A DNA stretch of 64,000 nucleotides from Thalassotalea crassostreae. GTDB lineage: Bacteria > Pseudomonadota > Gammaproteobacteria > Enterobacterales > Alteromonadaceae. Below the pieces are notes generated by a model that did not search any database, was not told the DNA's origin, and saw only the letters and a list, made by a program, of their open reading frames with translations. Below, piece after piece: positions 9,451 to 18,966 of this stretch. The stretch lies in the NCBI RefSeq assembly GCF_001831495.1, contig NZ_CP017689.1, forward strand, positions 62,001 to 126,000, given 5' to 3'. The translations under genes were made by a program, and so were the position numbers. Position 1 is the stretch's first letter; each line of letters opens with the position of its first letter.

Positions 9451-10521
9451 TCAAACAGATGCGACGACACTAGGAGAGTGTCTAGCTTGTTGCTTTACTC
9501 GGCTATCTGCGCGGCTCAATAACGTCATTAAGCTATCGTCCTCATGCTTATTTGTTGCCACGCCTAATCGATACTGCAAATCTATATTTATGCCATTACT
9601 GTCGGCAAATGTTTTCTTATCAACGATAGTTTGTAATTTATTCACCAGCTTTTGCGCCTCTTGCAGGGTATTTTCAGGTAGAGATATTACAAATTCATTG
9701 CCACCAATTCGAGCCATCAATTGATCATCTTGAATACTAGTCTGAATTAATCCGACTAATTCACATAAAAACATATCAGCAGCATCATAGCCATGGTTGT
9801 CATTGATGAAACCTAAGTTATCTATATTGATCAATATCACCGAAAACGGACGCTGTTGTTGTTTGCTATAACTTAATTGCAGATTCGCTTGTTGAAAAAA
9901 ATAATTACGATTAAAACACCCTGTTAAAAAATCGGTGCTTGCCTGTTTTTCCAATATTGCTTGGGTCTTTTCAATTTGTTTATTAAACAAGGTCAAGACC
10001 ACAATAACTTCTAACATGATCAATAATATAACCGATTGATAAAGAAAATGATTCACCTCTTCGTTCAAGGTGATCAACGGCGCAGTATTGAGACTATTTT
10101 CACAATAGAAAAATAGCACGATTGCGCTTATCGTCAGCAGCCATTTCTCTTTATATTGATTTAAGTCGAGTAGTAAAAATACCCCAGTAGGCACTAGAAA
10201 ATAGAATAAATGAAAGCCACTGTCATTGGTCAGGTAAACATTAGTACATACCCAAAGGTGCAATAGTAATACAACAAAAAACCAGATCTTTGCCAGGGTT
10301 ATGGCATTGCGTGACATTATTAATGGCCCAAGGGTATAAGCCAGAGTAAAGACTAAATTAAGGCTGCCAACTAATAAGTCTTGAAAGTAAAATAGGTAAA
10401 GCAGGCTATAAAACGCTGAAATAGCAACGGTGATTATCGAGACAATATTTGCCGCTTTAATACGACTAGTTGCATCGAATGATTGAAACTTCGTGCCGCT
10501 ACTGATTATGGTATTGAGCAT
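9451..10521 (-). CDS. Membrane protein with GGDEF-type domain (GGNEF variant)
   Basis: The N-terminal half (about residues 20-190) holds around six hydrophobic segments, and the C-terminal half is a GGDEF domain. The signature reads GGNEF (residues 273-277 of the 356-residue form), with Asn where diguanylate cyclases carry Asp or Glu as the catalytic third residue. The upstream STDFLTG and NRNYF and the IDNLGF and INDNHGYD segments are recognisable. Activity is therefore doubtful; it may act as a GTP or c-di-GMP sensor or be a pseudo-enzyme. I chose the ATG at 10521; a TTG three codons upstream is possible. It is followed upstream by a GGDEF-EAL gene on the same strand. Confidence 0.82.
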   Translation of the reverse strand: MLNTIISSGTKFQSFDATSRIKAANIVSIITVAISAFYSLLYLFYFQDLLVGSLNLVFTLAYTLGPLIMSRNAITLAKIWFFVVLLLHLWVCTNVYLTNDSGFHLFYFLVPTGVFLLLDLNQYKEKWLLTISAIVLFFYCENSLNTAPLITLNEEVNHFLYQSVILLIMLEVIVVLTLFNKQIEKTQAILEKQASTDFLTGCFNRNYFFQQANLQLSYSKQQQRPFSVILINIDNLGFINDNHGYDAADMFLCELVGLIQTSIQDDQLMARIGGNEFVISLPENTLQEAQKLVNKLQTIVDKKTFADSNGINIDLQYRLGVATNKHEDDSLMTLLSRADSRVKQQARHSPSVVASV

Positions 10522-10593
10522 AATGGCCAAGATTGATTATTGGAGTTTAACTAATTTATTGACCTTTATATTATGCAAAAACAACTTAATTAG

Positions 10594-12654
10594 CTAGGCA
10601 CAATGATCAATGTTACCGCTAGGGTTAATTGCAGAATTATTATTTGCACCACTTTCTTTGCTGGTATTTTCAATGCTTTTTGGTTTGCTAATAAAGAAAC
10701 CTTGTCCGTATTCACAACCACATTGTACAACCATATCCAATTGTTGTTGCGACTCAATTCCTTCGGCAACAAGTCTAAAGCCAAAATTATCACCTATTTG
10801 CGAAAGTGATTTGGCTAGCTCTAAGTTCTTAGGGTTTGAACATAATGAGCGCACAAAACTTCGATCGAGCTTTATTAACTCAAACGGATATTTGCTTAGG
10901 TAATTTAATGACGAAATGCCCGAGCCATAATCGTCAAGCGCAAGTCTTACGCCAGATTTTTTCAATAACTCCAAATTACTAAGTGACTGTTTAGGGTGAC
11001 GGTTAAAAGCATGTTCATTAAACTCAATGATAAGCTGCTCTGGGCGGTCAAAGTTATTGCTAATTAGCGTACTTAATTCTCGTACTGATTGTGTTTGCCA
11101 AACATGCTTTCCGGATAAATTGACGCTTATAAAAGCATGTTTAAGAGCACTGTCTTGCTGCCACAATTTAATCTGTTTAGCGACCGTCTTTAACACCCAA
11201 TCTTCAATGTCTAATATTAATGACGTTTCTTCGGCGAGTTCTAGAAAATCGGCCGGAGATAATAATCCTCGTTGTGGGTGCTGCCACCTTAACAGCGCTT
11301 CGAAACCAATCGCTTTTTCTTCATGTAGTTCAGTGATTTTCTGAAAATGTAAGGCGAACTGTTGTTCTTTAATAGCCGTTCTAAGCTCGCGCTCTAGGTT
11401 AAGGTTAGCCAGTAATTGTTCGCGCATACTCTTGTCGAAAAACATTAGTCGACCATTACCAATGGATTTTGCTTGATACATGGCCGCATCAGCGTCCCGT
11501 AAAATTTCACTGGCACTATTATATTGTTGGTCACAAATACTTATGCCAATACTAGCACTTGAATACAACTGCTGTTGTTCAATAGTAAAGGGTAGAGCAA
11601 TGGCTTCAATAATACGGGTGGCTATTTCTTCGGCATCATCATTGCTGCTGATTGAATCAAGTAAAATAACAAACTCATCGCCACCTAAACGAGCAAGTAT
11701 GTCATTACCTCGAATACACTGTGCAATTCTGTCAGCAATTTGCACGAGTAGCTTGTCACCGACATGATGTCCTAAGGTATCATTGATTATTTTAAATCGA
11801 TCCAGATCGATAAATAAAACCGCAAACCTATGATTAGGGTGTCGTTTTAAGTGTTTTATCGAGTGCTCTAGTCGATCGCTAAACATCGAGCGGTTTGGCA
11901 GTTTAGTTAATGGATCGTGGTGGGCTTCATAAAAAAGCTTTAGCTCACTCTTGCGTCGCTCTTCAACTTGTTTTCGCAGGTTAAAATTACTGCGTTGCAA
12001 GCGTTTAGTGCGGTCGAAGATAATGTCTTCTAAATCTTTACTGTAAACCTTCAATTGTTCGCTGGCGCGATTGCGGACAATAGCTGATGCAATATGTAAG
12101 GCAATAAAGTGGATCATTTCCAAATTGCTGCGTGCACTGTTATCTGGATTAATAAACCCTTTAACACCGACTAAACCCATTGATACGTTGCCCATGATTA
12201 ATGGTGCAGCAAGCCAAACATCAACCAGTTGAGTTTGACTGTGGCGTTTAGGGAAAGGTCTGACAGAGACGTTATTGTCTTGTTCTAATATACTGACTTG
12301 GTGATGATTGATAAGGACAGGCTTTTCGATACCTGAAATAAATTCGACCATGTCACCGCTTAGTTGCTGGTCTATTTTAGAACAAATTGATTCATCAATA
12401 TAAAAATGGTCGGCATTAAGGCTGTCTGGTTCGGTAAATAGTTGAATATAAAGGTTATCGGTAGGAAAATACTGTCTGATTATTTGCTGTAAATTTGGAT
12501 AAAAGCAGGCCATATCGGTTACTGAGCCAGCCAGTTCCGACAGTTTCAACAAGCCTTTTTGAATGCGCTTGGTTTGCCTATATTTGTCCAGCAATTTCGT
12601 TATTTTATCTGATTTTTTCTGCATTTTCCGTAATGCCTTATGTCCCGACTTCAC
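10594..12654 (-). CDS. GAF-GGDEF-EAL c-di-GMP signalling protein
   Basis: A cytoplasmic protein of 686 residues with no membrane segment. A GAF-like sensory region (about 35-200) is followed by a short coiled coil (about 200-240), a GGDEF domain with an intact GGDEF at 324-328, and an EAL domain with FEALLRW at 451-457, DDYGSG and LDRSFV further on. Both catalytic signatures look complete, so it could make c-di-GMP, break it down, or do either depending on the GAF signal. The frame opens with GTG; an ATG at codon 11 (12624) is an alternative start. The gene upstream is rpoH, separated by a terminator. Confidence 0.9.
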   Translation of the reverse strand: MKSGHKALRKMQKKSDKITKLLDKYRQTKRIQKGLLKLSELAGSVTDMACFYPNLQQIIRQYFPTDNLYIQLFTEPDSLNADHFYIDESICSKIDQQLSGDMVEFISGIEKPVLINHHQVSILEQDNNVSVRPFPKRHSQTQLVDVWLAAPLIMGNVSMGLVGVKGFINPDNSARSNLEMIHFIALHIASAIVRNRASEQLKVYSKDLEDIIFDRTKRLQRSNFNLRKQVEERRKSELKLFYEAHHDPLTKLPNRSMFSDRLEHSIKHLKRHPNHRFAVLFIDLDRFKIINDTLGHHVGDKLLVQIADRIAQCIRGNDILARLGGDEFVILLDSISSNDDAEEIATRIIEAIALPFTIEQQQLYSSASIGISICDQQYNSASEILRDADAAMYQAKSIGNGRLMFFDKSMREQLLANLNLERELRTAIKEQQFALHFQKITELHEEKAIGFEALLRWQHPQRGLLSPADFLELAEETSLILDIEDWVLKTVAKQIKLWQQDSALKHAFISVNLSGKHVWQTQSVRELSTLISNNFDRPEQLIIEFNEHAFNRHPKQSLSNLELLKKSGVRLALDDYGSGISSLNYLSKYPFELIKLDRSFVRSLCSNPKNLELAKSLSQIGDNFGFRLVAEGIESQQQLDMVVQCGCEYGQGFFISKPKSIENTSKESGANNNSAINPSGNIDHCA

Positions 12655-12851
12655 TTATTAATATCATTATTTACTGTTGAAAAAATAGGGTATTAACGAC
12701 AATTTGATTTGCCTAACGACCGACTTTAACAGTTGGACTTTGAAGTATAGTAGAAGTTTAAGAAATTGCAGGGAAAACGAATAAAATAGGGGTTTGTAGT
12801 ATGATTGTACAATTAACAATCTAAATGCGTTAAGCAAATATTAGACATTAA

Positions 12852-12875
12852 AAAGCCGAGAATAAACTCGGCTTT
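12852..12875 (-). terminator. rpoH terminator
   Basis: AAAGCCGAG (12852-12860) pairs perfectly with CTCGGCTTT (12867-12875) with a six-base loop. Read on the minus strand the stem is followed by a short T run, 34 bases after the rpoH stop codon. Confidence 0.85.
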
Positions 12876-12908
12876 CTTAATTCTTGCGTTAGAGAATACA
12901 ACAGTAAT

Positions 12909-13775
12909 TTAGTGCTCTGCTATTGCGCCTTTAAGTTTGCCTAGGGCAGTTTTCTCTAATTGGCGAACACGTTCTGCAGAAATTTGGTATTTATCTGCTA
13001 ATTCTTGTAATGTCGTTTTATCTTCATCTAACCAGCGAGTTTTTATGATGTCTTGACTACGTTCGTCAAGCATAGTGATTGCTGCTGCAAGTTGACCATT
13101 AACGTGATTATCCCAGTTATCATTTTCAACTTGAACTGACAGATCTGAGCTATGGTCTTCCAAAAACTGTGCCGGAGCAAAACTCTGAGTAGAAGAGCTG
13201 TCATCGTCGCTATCTGTAATATCAAACGATTGGTCACTACTTGCCATACGATTCTCCATTTCAAGCACGTCTTTAGACGATACCCCTAGAGTGTCAGCAA
13301 CAGTATTTACTTCTTCTTGGCTAAACCAGCCTAGACGTTTTTTGTTCTTTCTTAGGTTAAAGAATAATTTACGCTGAGCTTTAGTGGTCGCTATTTTAAC
13401 CATACGCCAGTTTTTTAATACAAACTCATGAATTTCAGCTTTGATCCAATGAACTGCAAATGATACTAGACGAACACCAACTTCAGGGTTGAAGCGTTTT
13501 ACCGCTTTCATTAAACCAACGTTACCTTCCTGAATAAGATCGGCTTGTGGTAAACCGTAACCTGAATAACCTTTAGCAATATGAATAACAAAGCGAAGAT
13601 GCGACATGATTAATTCTTGTGCCGCAGATAAATCGTTTTCTTCATGTAAACGAGTTGCTAATTCATGCTCTTTTTCAGCTGTAAGAATTGGAATACTATG
13701 AGCTGAACGCACGTATGCTTCTATGCTGCCACCTTGTGGGACAGTTAGTGCCATTGATTGCATTGTATTACTCAT
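12909..13775 (-). CDS. rpoH: RNA polymerase sigma factor RpoH (sigma-32)
   Basis: RpoH directs RNA polymerase to heat-shock promoters. The 288-residue protein has region 2 with [13 protein letters not shown] near 80-95, the RpoH box [13 protein letters not shown] near 133-145, which separates it from RpoS and RpoD, region 3 and a C-terminal region 4 helix-turn-helix ([19 protein letters not shown]). An acidic, Ser-rich segment lies around 190-205. The ATG is preceded by GAGG at good spacing. The 263 bases upstream (13776-14038) hold the end of ftsX signals and the rpoH leader; I could not draw a convincing RNA thermometer by eye. Confidence 0.95.
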   Translation of the reverse strand: MSNTMQSMALTVPQGGSIEAYVRSAHSIPILTAEKEHELATRLHEENDLSAAQELIMSHLRFVIHIAKGYSGYGLPQADLIQEGNVGLMKAVKRFNPEVGVRLVSFAVHWIKAEIHEFVLKNWRMVKIATTKAQRKLFFNLRKNKKRLGWFSQEEVNTVADTLGVSSKDVLEMENRMASSDQSFDITDSDDDSSSTQSFAPAQFLEDHSSDLSVQVENDNWDNHVNGQLAAAITMLDERSQDIIKTRWLDEDKTTLQELADKYQISAERVRQLEKTALGKLKGAIAEH

Positions 13776-13991
13776 CTTCTACCTCTTTAAAACCTTATGT
13801 GAGCTGCGTTTCAGCTCAGAATACACATGGTAAATTACCATGGACTCTGGATACTATCACAGCTTTTTCTGGATCGCTAATTAAAATATATGGGGCATCT
13901 AATCGAAAAAATCAACCCACTAAATAATTTATCTAACTGTTTGATGATTAAAGATTTAATAAGTTCAGAGAAGTTTATATAAAAATTGTAA

Positions 13992-14019
13992 CAGAGCGTT
14001 TATTTTAGCAAACACTCTG
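13992..14019 (-). terminator. Probable terminator after ftsX
   Basis: CAGAGCGTTT (13992-14001) pairs with AAACACTCTG (14010-14019), ten positions with one G-U, around an eight-base loop. It lies 20 bases past the ftsX stop on the minus strand. The T-rich stretch after it is interrupted, so efficiency is uncertain. Confidence 0.5.
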
Positions 14020-14038
14020 CGACTAATATTAGACGGAA

Positions 14039-15016
14039 CTATTCGGCGCTTGGTTCGATATCGCGGATATGTTGCCTAACGGATATGTAACTACCTAATA
14101 AACCAAGTGTGATAGAGGTAACAAACAGCATAAACACCTCATTTATCCCTAGGCCTTGTAACGAAAATTGGCTTTGATACAGCTTCGCCAAATCGACAAT
14201 CGCTATATCTAAGTAAGCAGCAAGAATACTGACCGTAATAATGGCTAATATGCCACCAAATACACCATACCAAAAACCGGTATACATGAATGGTCGTTGG
14301 ATAAAACCATCGGTTGCACCAACCATTTTCATCACCGCAATCGCGTCTTTTTGATTTAATATTGCTAGTCGAATGGTGTTACCAATGATAAGAACCACCG
14401 ATAGGCTTAACAATACGGCCAACACACTAACAATATCTTGAATCAATACCATGATGCTTTGTAAGCGTGTTAGCCACTCTAAATCAAGCTTTCCTTGCGC
14501 CACTTCTCGTTCTGACTCAAGCTTTTCAAGCAAGCTTTTCGCTGCCATAGGTTGGCTGAAACGCTTTGATGGTGTTACCAATATCGTCGCTGGTAGAGGA
14601 TTGTCGTCCAAATAAGTTAATGCTTTACCAAAACCAGACAGTTTTTTAAACTCTTCTAGTGCTTGGTCAGCGCTGATATAGGTGACCGACTTTACTTCTG
14701 GGTATAGCTGTATTCGCTTTACTAAATTTTGCGCGCTTTTATCGTTAACGTTGAGTTTTAAAAATACACTGATTTGCGCTGCAGAGTCCCATTGGCTACT
14801 AATTTGCTCGGCATTTTTGGTAAACAAATGCAGCGTAGCTGGCAATGTAAGGCTAATACCGAGTACTAATATGGTCATTAATGACGCCATTGGTGTGCGC
14901 CATAAATCTCCTAGACTGCCAATCGCTTGCTGCAAATGACGAACGGGTAACAAGATCAGAGAATTAAAACTGAATCGAGAAGATTTACGCATCATGGTTT
15001 TTTGTTTATTGACCAT
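14039..15016 (-). CDS. ftsX: Cell division protein FtsX
   Basis: FtsX is the membrane half of the FtsEX complex, which activates septal peptidoglycan hydrolases through EnvC-like partners. The 325-residue protein has a basic N-terminal tail, a first membrane segment near 45-65, a periplasmic domain (about 70-200), and three further membrane segments within 205-315, the expected four-helix topology. Its ATG overlaps the ftsE stop by one base (TAATG), showing translational coupling. The operon order ftsY-ftsE-ftsX and the rpoH neighbour match other gammaproteobacteria. Confidence 0.94.
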   Translation of the reverse strand: MVNKQKTMMRKSSRFSFNSLILLPVRHLQQAIGSLGDLWRTPMASLMTILVLGISLTLPATLHLFTKNAEQISSQWDSAAQISVFLKLNVNDKSAQNLVKRIQLYPEVKSVTYISADQALEEFKKLSGFGKALTYLDDNPLPATILVTPSKRFSQPMAAKSLLEKLESEREVAQGKLDLEWLTRLQSIMVLIQDIVSVLAVLLSLSVVLIIGNTIRLAILNQKDAIAVMKMVGATDGFIQRPFMYTGFWYGVFGGILAIITVSILAAYLDIAIVDLAKLYQSQFSLQGLGINEVFMLFVTSITLGLLGSYISVRQHIRDIEPSAE

Positions 15017-15702
15017 TATTCGACGTCCTCATCAGTATGAGACAAACCGTCGGTGATCATCGTCCCTTGTTTTAGAGTGAGAGTACGATATTTCATCCGC
15101 GCAATTAATCCTAAATCATGGGTTGCAATTAATACCGTTACGCCAACCGCATTAAATTCCTCAAATAGACGAATGATATCTAAACTTAATTTAGGATCGA
15201 GGTTACCGGTAGGTTCATCGGCAAGGATGATTGGTGGTTTATTTACGATAGCTCGGGCAATGCCGACTCGCTGTTGTTCACCACCCGATAGCATGTGCGG
15301 GTAGCATTTGATTTTGCTACTTAAGCCGACTTTTTCTAATGCTGCTTCTACACGTTTTCGTATTTCGCGATGACCGACATTTTCAATCACTAAAGGCAAG
15401 GCAACATTATCAAAAACGGTGCGGTCCTTTAGTAGGTTATGATTTTGGAAAATCATCCCTATATTACGACGCATATAAGGTACATCACGATATTGAATTC
15501 GAGAAATATCGCTACCGTTAATATATATCTGACCCGAACTTGGCTTTTCCATTACGCTAATTAATTTCAACAGCGTTGATTTACCCGCGCCGGAATGACC
15601 CGTTAAAAAAGACATCTCGCCAGGTTGCAACTCAAAGCTAATATTTTTTAGCGCGTTGAATCCACCTGGATAAGTTTTGTTTACAGCATTAAAACGTATC
15701 AT
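15016..15702 (-). CDS. ftsE: Cell division ATP-binding protein FtsE
   Basis: FtsE is the ABC-type ATPase that powers FtsX at the septum. The 228-residue protein carries Walker A GHSGAGKST near residue 36, Q-loop in IFQNHNLL, signature LSGGEQQRVGIARA, Walker B IILADEPTGNLD and the H-loop in IATHD. The length is normal and the start ATG fits the family's MIRF opening. It overlaps ftsX by one base and follows ftsY by 64 bases. Confidence 0.96.
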   Translation of the reverse strand: MIRFNAVNKTYPGGFNALKNISFELQPGEMSFLTGHSGAGKSTLLKLISVMEKPSSGQIYINGSDISRIQYRDVPYMRRNIGMIFQNHNLLKDRTVFDNVALPLVIENVGHREIRKRVEAALEKVGLSSKIKCYPHMLSGGEQQRVGIARAIVNKPPIILADEPTGNLDPKLSLDIIRLFEEFNAVGVTVLIATHDLGLIARMKYRTLTLKQGTMITDGLSHTDEDVE

Positions 15703-15766
15703 ATTGTCACTTTATTTTTATAATTTTGAAGTCACTCGATGAACAATGGGTAAAAACTACCTAGCT

Positions 15767-17074
15767 TTACTGTCTCTCAAATAGAGCCTCAATAAAGTCT
15801 TTTCCATCGAATTGACGTAAGTCGTCGATACCTTCACCAACACCTAAATAACGAATTGGTAAATTAAATTTGTCAGCTAAAGCAAAGACCACACCACCTT
15901 TAGCGGTGCCATCTAGTTTAGTTACATTGATGCCGGTTAACCCAACTGCTTCATGAAACAGTTGAGTTTGGCTAATGGCATTTTGACCAGTACCCGCATC
16001 AATAGTTAGCATAACCTCATGTGGCGCATTTTCATCTATTTTTTTCATTACACGGACAACTTTTTTAAGTTCTTCCATTAAATGCGCTTTATTTTGTAGG
16101 CGGCCAGCGGTATCGGCTATAAGTACATCGACACCTTTACTTTTTGCTGAATTGATTGCGTCAAAAATTACTGAGGCACTGTCGGCACCAGTATGCTGGG
16201 CGACTACAGCAATATCGTTGCGCTCGCCCCAAACTTGTAATTGTTCTACTGCGGCAGCACGGAAAGTATCACCGGCAGCAAGCATCACTGACTTACCTTG
16301 TGCCTGAAACTGTTTTGCCATTTTACCAATGGTCGTAGTTTTACCTACGCCGTTTACACCTACCATTAAGATAACATGAGGCGTATTTTGTTCCATTTGC
16401 TGAGCATCAGCGTCTGCATTGTTTAGTATTTTACTTAATTCTTCTTTAAGTAAATCATAAAGCGTTTCAGCATTTTTAAGTTGTTTACGCGTTGCCGACT
16501 CAGTTAACGAGTCAATAATTTTCATCGTTGTATCGACACCGACATCAGCTAATAAAAGTTGTGTTTCAAGTTCTTCAAATAACTCATCATCAATCTTTTT
16601 ACCGCTGAACAAATCGAAAATACCACCACCAAGGTTTTGGCGTGTTTTACTTAGGCCTTGTTTTAAGCGTGCAAAAAAACCTTCTTTTTTCGGCTTTTCA
16701 GCGTCAGTCGATTCAACTTCAGCAACTTTTTCCACTTCTGCGTCTGAGTCTTCAGAATCAGTTTCAGCTATGTTTGCTTGTTGCTCACTAGTCCCTTCTG
16801 TAATAACGTCTGCTGTAGTATCCGCAATAGTATCCGTAACAATGTCTTCGACTACATTTTCTGCAGGCTGCTGAATTTCATCTGCATGAGTTTCTTCAAC
16901 AGCTTGTGTCGCTGTCGCTTCATCAGAAATACTGATTTCTTCATTTTTTTGTGCGTCAGCATTATCATCGGCAATCAGCTGCTCATTGTCAGTAACTTCT
17001 TGCTCCGCAGCAACTTCTTCGCTGTGCTGTTCTTCCTTTTTGAACCAGGAAAAAAGACCTTTTTTCTTTGCCAT
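15767..17074 (-). CDS. ftsY: Signal recognition particle receptor FtsY
   Basis: FtsY is the membrane-associated GTPase that receives SRP-ribosome complexes. The 435-residue protein starts with a basic patch, then a long acidic and Thr/Ala-rich A domain (about 12-128) of low complexity, then the N domain and the G domain with G1 GVNGVGKT at 239-246, G3 DTAGRLQN and G4 TKLDGTAKGG. The C-terminus ends in the expected DFIEALF segment. The acidic domain is typical of proteobacterial FtsY. It heads the ftsYEX operon and is divergent from rsmD, as in E. coli. Confidence 0.96.
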   Translation of the reverse strand: MAKKKGLFSWFKKEEQHSEEVAAEQEVTDNEQLIADDNADAQKNEEISISDEATATQAVEETHADEIQQPAENVVEDIVTDTIADTTADVITEGTSEQQANIAETDSEDSDAEVEKVAEVESTDAEKPKKEGFFARLKQGLSKTRQNLGGGIFDLFSGKKIDDELFEELETQLLLADVGVDTTMKIIDSLTESATRKQLKNAETLYDLLKEELSKILNNADADAQQMEQNTPHVILMVGVNGVGKTTTIGKMAKQFQAQGKSVMLAAGDTFRAAAVEQLQVWGERNDIAVVAQHTGADSASVIFDAINSAKSKGVDVLIADTAGRLQNKAHLMEELKKVVRVMKKIDENAPHEVMLTIDAGTGQNAISQTQLFHEAVGLTGINVTKLDGTAKGGVVFALADKFNLPIRYLGVGEGIDDLRQFDGKDFIEALFERQ

Positions 17075-17311
17075 AATCGGTTTTTATTCACTCATATGTA
17101 ATGGTTGGTGCTTATTGAACACCTGGATTGATATCTAATTGTGATGTTTAGGTCTGAAAAATATGCTTGTCCAGAGCCCAATTAATTAGTCACAAAGCTA
17201 TCATCTAACGAAAATTTGCGCTTATAATATCATCATCAACGCAGTGGCAAAACCACACAGATCAATTATTACTCATTTGATTGAAAATTAACTTGTTGGC
17301 AAGGCATTTAA

Positions 17312-17899
17312 ATGGCTAAAAATCGTAATAATAAAGCACAAAACCAGCAAACTGGGCAAGTTAGAATCATTGCTGGTATTCATCGAGGTCGCAAGTTACC
17401 GGTGATGTTGGCGGAAGGATTAAGGCCGACAACGGATCGAGTAAAAGAAACGGTTTTTAATTGGTTGATGTCACATGTGCAGCAAGCAAACTGTTTAGAT
17501 TGCTATGCCGGCTCAGGAAGTTTGGGGTTTGAAGCGTTATCTCGTGGTGCCAAGCAGGTGACATTTTTCGAGTTAAACAAACACGCGGCGAAACAACTTA
17601 AGGAAAACCTAGCATTATTAAAAGCAAACAATGGCCTAGTAAAGCCTGGCGCATGTAATGACTTACTTGCCGTCGAACAAGAAGGTTTCGATTTGGTCTT
17701 TATTGATCCACCATTTCGTAAGGGCTTTATTCAATCAACCGCGGCATCATTAGAGCAAAACCAGTTGTTAACTGACAATGCGTTAATTTACGTTGAGGCG
17801 GAATCAGAATTAGCAGCGATTGAAATTCCAGACAATTGGAAATTATTAAAAGAAAAGGTTGCTGGTCAAGTCGCGTATCGTTTGTACCAACGCAGCTAA
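17312..17899 (+). CDS. rsmD: 16S rRNA (guanine966-N2)-methyltransferase
   Basis: RsmD methylates G966 of 16S rRNA in the assembling 30S subunit, using SAM. The 195-residue length is normal. The SAM-binding motif CYAGSGSLGFEAL lies near residue 67 and the N2-methyltransferase catalytic motif DPPFRKG near 132. The RPTTDRVKETVFNWL segment before the SAM motif is characteristic of the family. It is divergent from ftsY, separated by 237 bases that must contain both promoters; I see no other feature there. Confidence 0.94.
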   Translation: MAKNRNNKAQNQQTGQVRIIAGIHRGRKLPVMLAEGLRPTTDRVKETVFNWLMSHVQQANCLDCYAGSGSLGFEALSRGAKQVTFFELNKHAAKQLKENLALLKANNGLVKPGACNDLLAVEQEGFDLVFIDPPFRKGFIQSTAASLEQNQLLTDNALIYVEAESELAAIEIPDNWKLLKEKVAGQVAYRLYQRS

Positions 17900-17916
17900 A
17901 CCGCTCTCTTTAAGTT

Positions 17917-18132
17917 TTAACTGCCGGCGATTCTAAAGCCAATTTTTAACGTCACTTGGTAATGGCCAACTTTGCCGTCGACTATATGTCCACGGGTTTC
18001 AACCACTTCAAACCAATTCATATTGCTAACCGACTTAGAGCATTCATTGATAGCGTTTTCAATGGCGTCTTCGATACTAGTCGTAGAAGAGCCGACGACT
18101 TCGAGTTTTTTATAGGTGTGATGATCAGACAT
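17917..18132 (-). CDS. Dodecin family flavin-binding protein
   Basis: A 71-residue protein with the dodecin pattern: a short beta strand, one helix (SIEDAIENAINECSK, about 19-33) and two further strands including the WFEVVETRGHI segment with the conserved aromatic that stacks on flavin. Dodecins assemble as dodecamers that bind flavins or CoA and are thought to store or buffer them. Its 3' end lies 17 bases from that of rsmD, with no clear terminator between them. Confidence 0.85.
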   Translation of the reverse strand: MSDHHTYKKLEVVGSSTTSIEDAIENAINECSKSVSNMNWFEVVETRGHIVDGKVGHYQVTLKIGFRIAGS

Positions 18133-18225
18133 GTCTATTCCTAAATTCAGAGAGTTATTTCACTTGGTATAAAACCAATTTTCACTAAAACTGATTTAAG
18201 AATAGACCATATTTGGGTTAGCAGA

Positions 18226-18819
18226 TTAGACTTCAATGCCTAAATTCGACAAGCCTTCACTTAAGGCTAATTGTTTTAATAGTTGGCAGGTCTGTTTATT
18301 CGCTTTACCTTTTGCCGCGGCATCGAATAACTCTTGTTGACTGGCAACTTCCCAAGCCATTAAAGGGTGTTCGTCAATATCACTTTCTTGAATAATTATT
18401 TCTTGCTCCGATTCGTGTTCAGAGGCTAGTAAAATTTCTAAATAGTAGCGTACGCTTGACGTGGATAAGGTACTAACATTGGCCATTGTTTCATCGTCTT
18501 TGTCTTGAATAGCTTGCAATAAAGAGCCTAAGGCCATGCACGTATCAAGGGCGGGGTAGACGCCAAAAAAGTCAAAATCTTCGACATCAGGGATCACTTC
18601 TTCAAGTTTTTCTAGCTGCACAGCAAAGTTTATCTTAATTTGACCTTGCTCTAATCGTTGCCAGATTAAATTTAACTGATTGCGTAAAACATTGAAGTCA
18701 CCAAAATCGGCAGCTTCAGAAAACATTCGATAATTAGGTAGCATGCGTTCGAGTAGCGCTGCTGAAAATGCTGTTTGTTGCCAAGCAGAAAGGTTTTCAA
18801 ATGGAAGTGTTAAAGACAC
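18226..18819 (-). CDS. DUF416 family protein (YjaG-like)
   Basis: A 197-residue cytoplasmic protein resembling E. coli YjaG. The conserved LSAWQQTAFSAALLERMLPNY opening and the middle ALDTCMALGSLLQAI segment are visible; the rest is mostly helical and acidic. No catalytic residues are known for the family and no function can be assigned. The start is GTG at 18819, supported by AGGAA with seven-base spacing. It is transcribed towards dodecin, with a 93-base gap. Confidence 0.82.
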   Translation of the reverse strand: MSLTLPFENLSAWQQTAFSAALLERMLPNYRMFSEAADFGDFNVLRNQLNLIWQRLEQGQIKINFAVQLEKLEEVIPDVEDFDFFGVYPALDTCMALGSLLQAIQDKDDETMANVSTLSTSSVRYYLEILLASEHESEQEIIIQESDIDEHPLMAWEVASQQELFDAAAKGKANKQTCQLLKQLALSEGLSNLGIEV

Positions 18820-18966
18820 AAATACGTTCCTAACAATAGAGTAATGTGGGCTAATTATAACGTAATAAAGTCAATTTGGGCAGCTATCCAACGTATGTCT
18901 TATAATATTAAAATAATAACCTTTGTTAGTTATAACTGTAATTAATTCAATCATCTTGGAGAGACC

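Noticed and set aside
13776..14038. RNA thermometer in the rpoH leader
   Set aside because: Known in E. coli, but no convincing pairing of the ribosome site was seen by eye; needs folding software.
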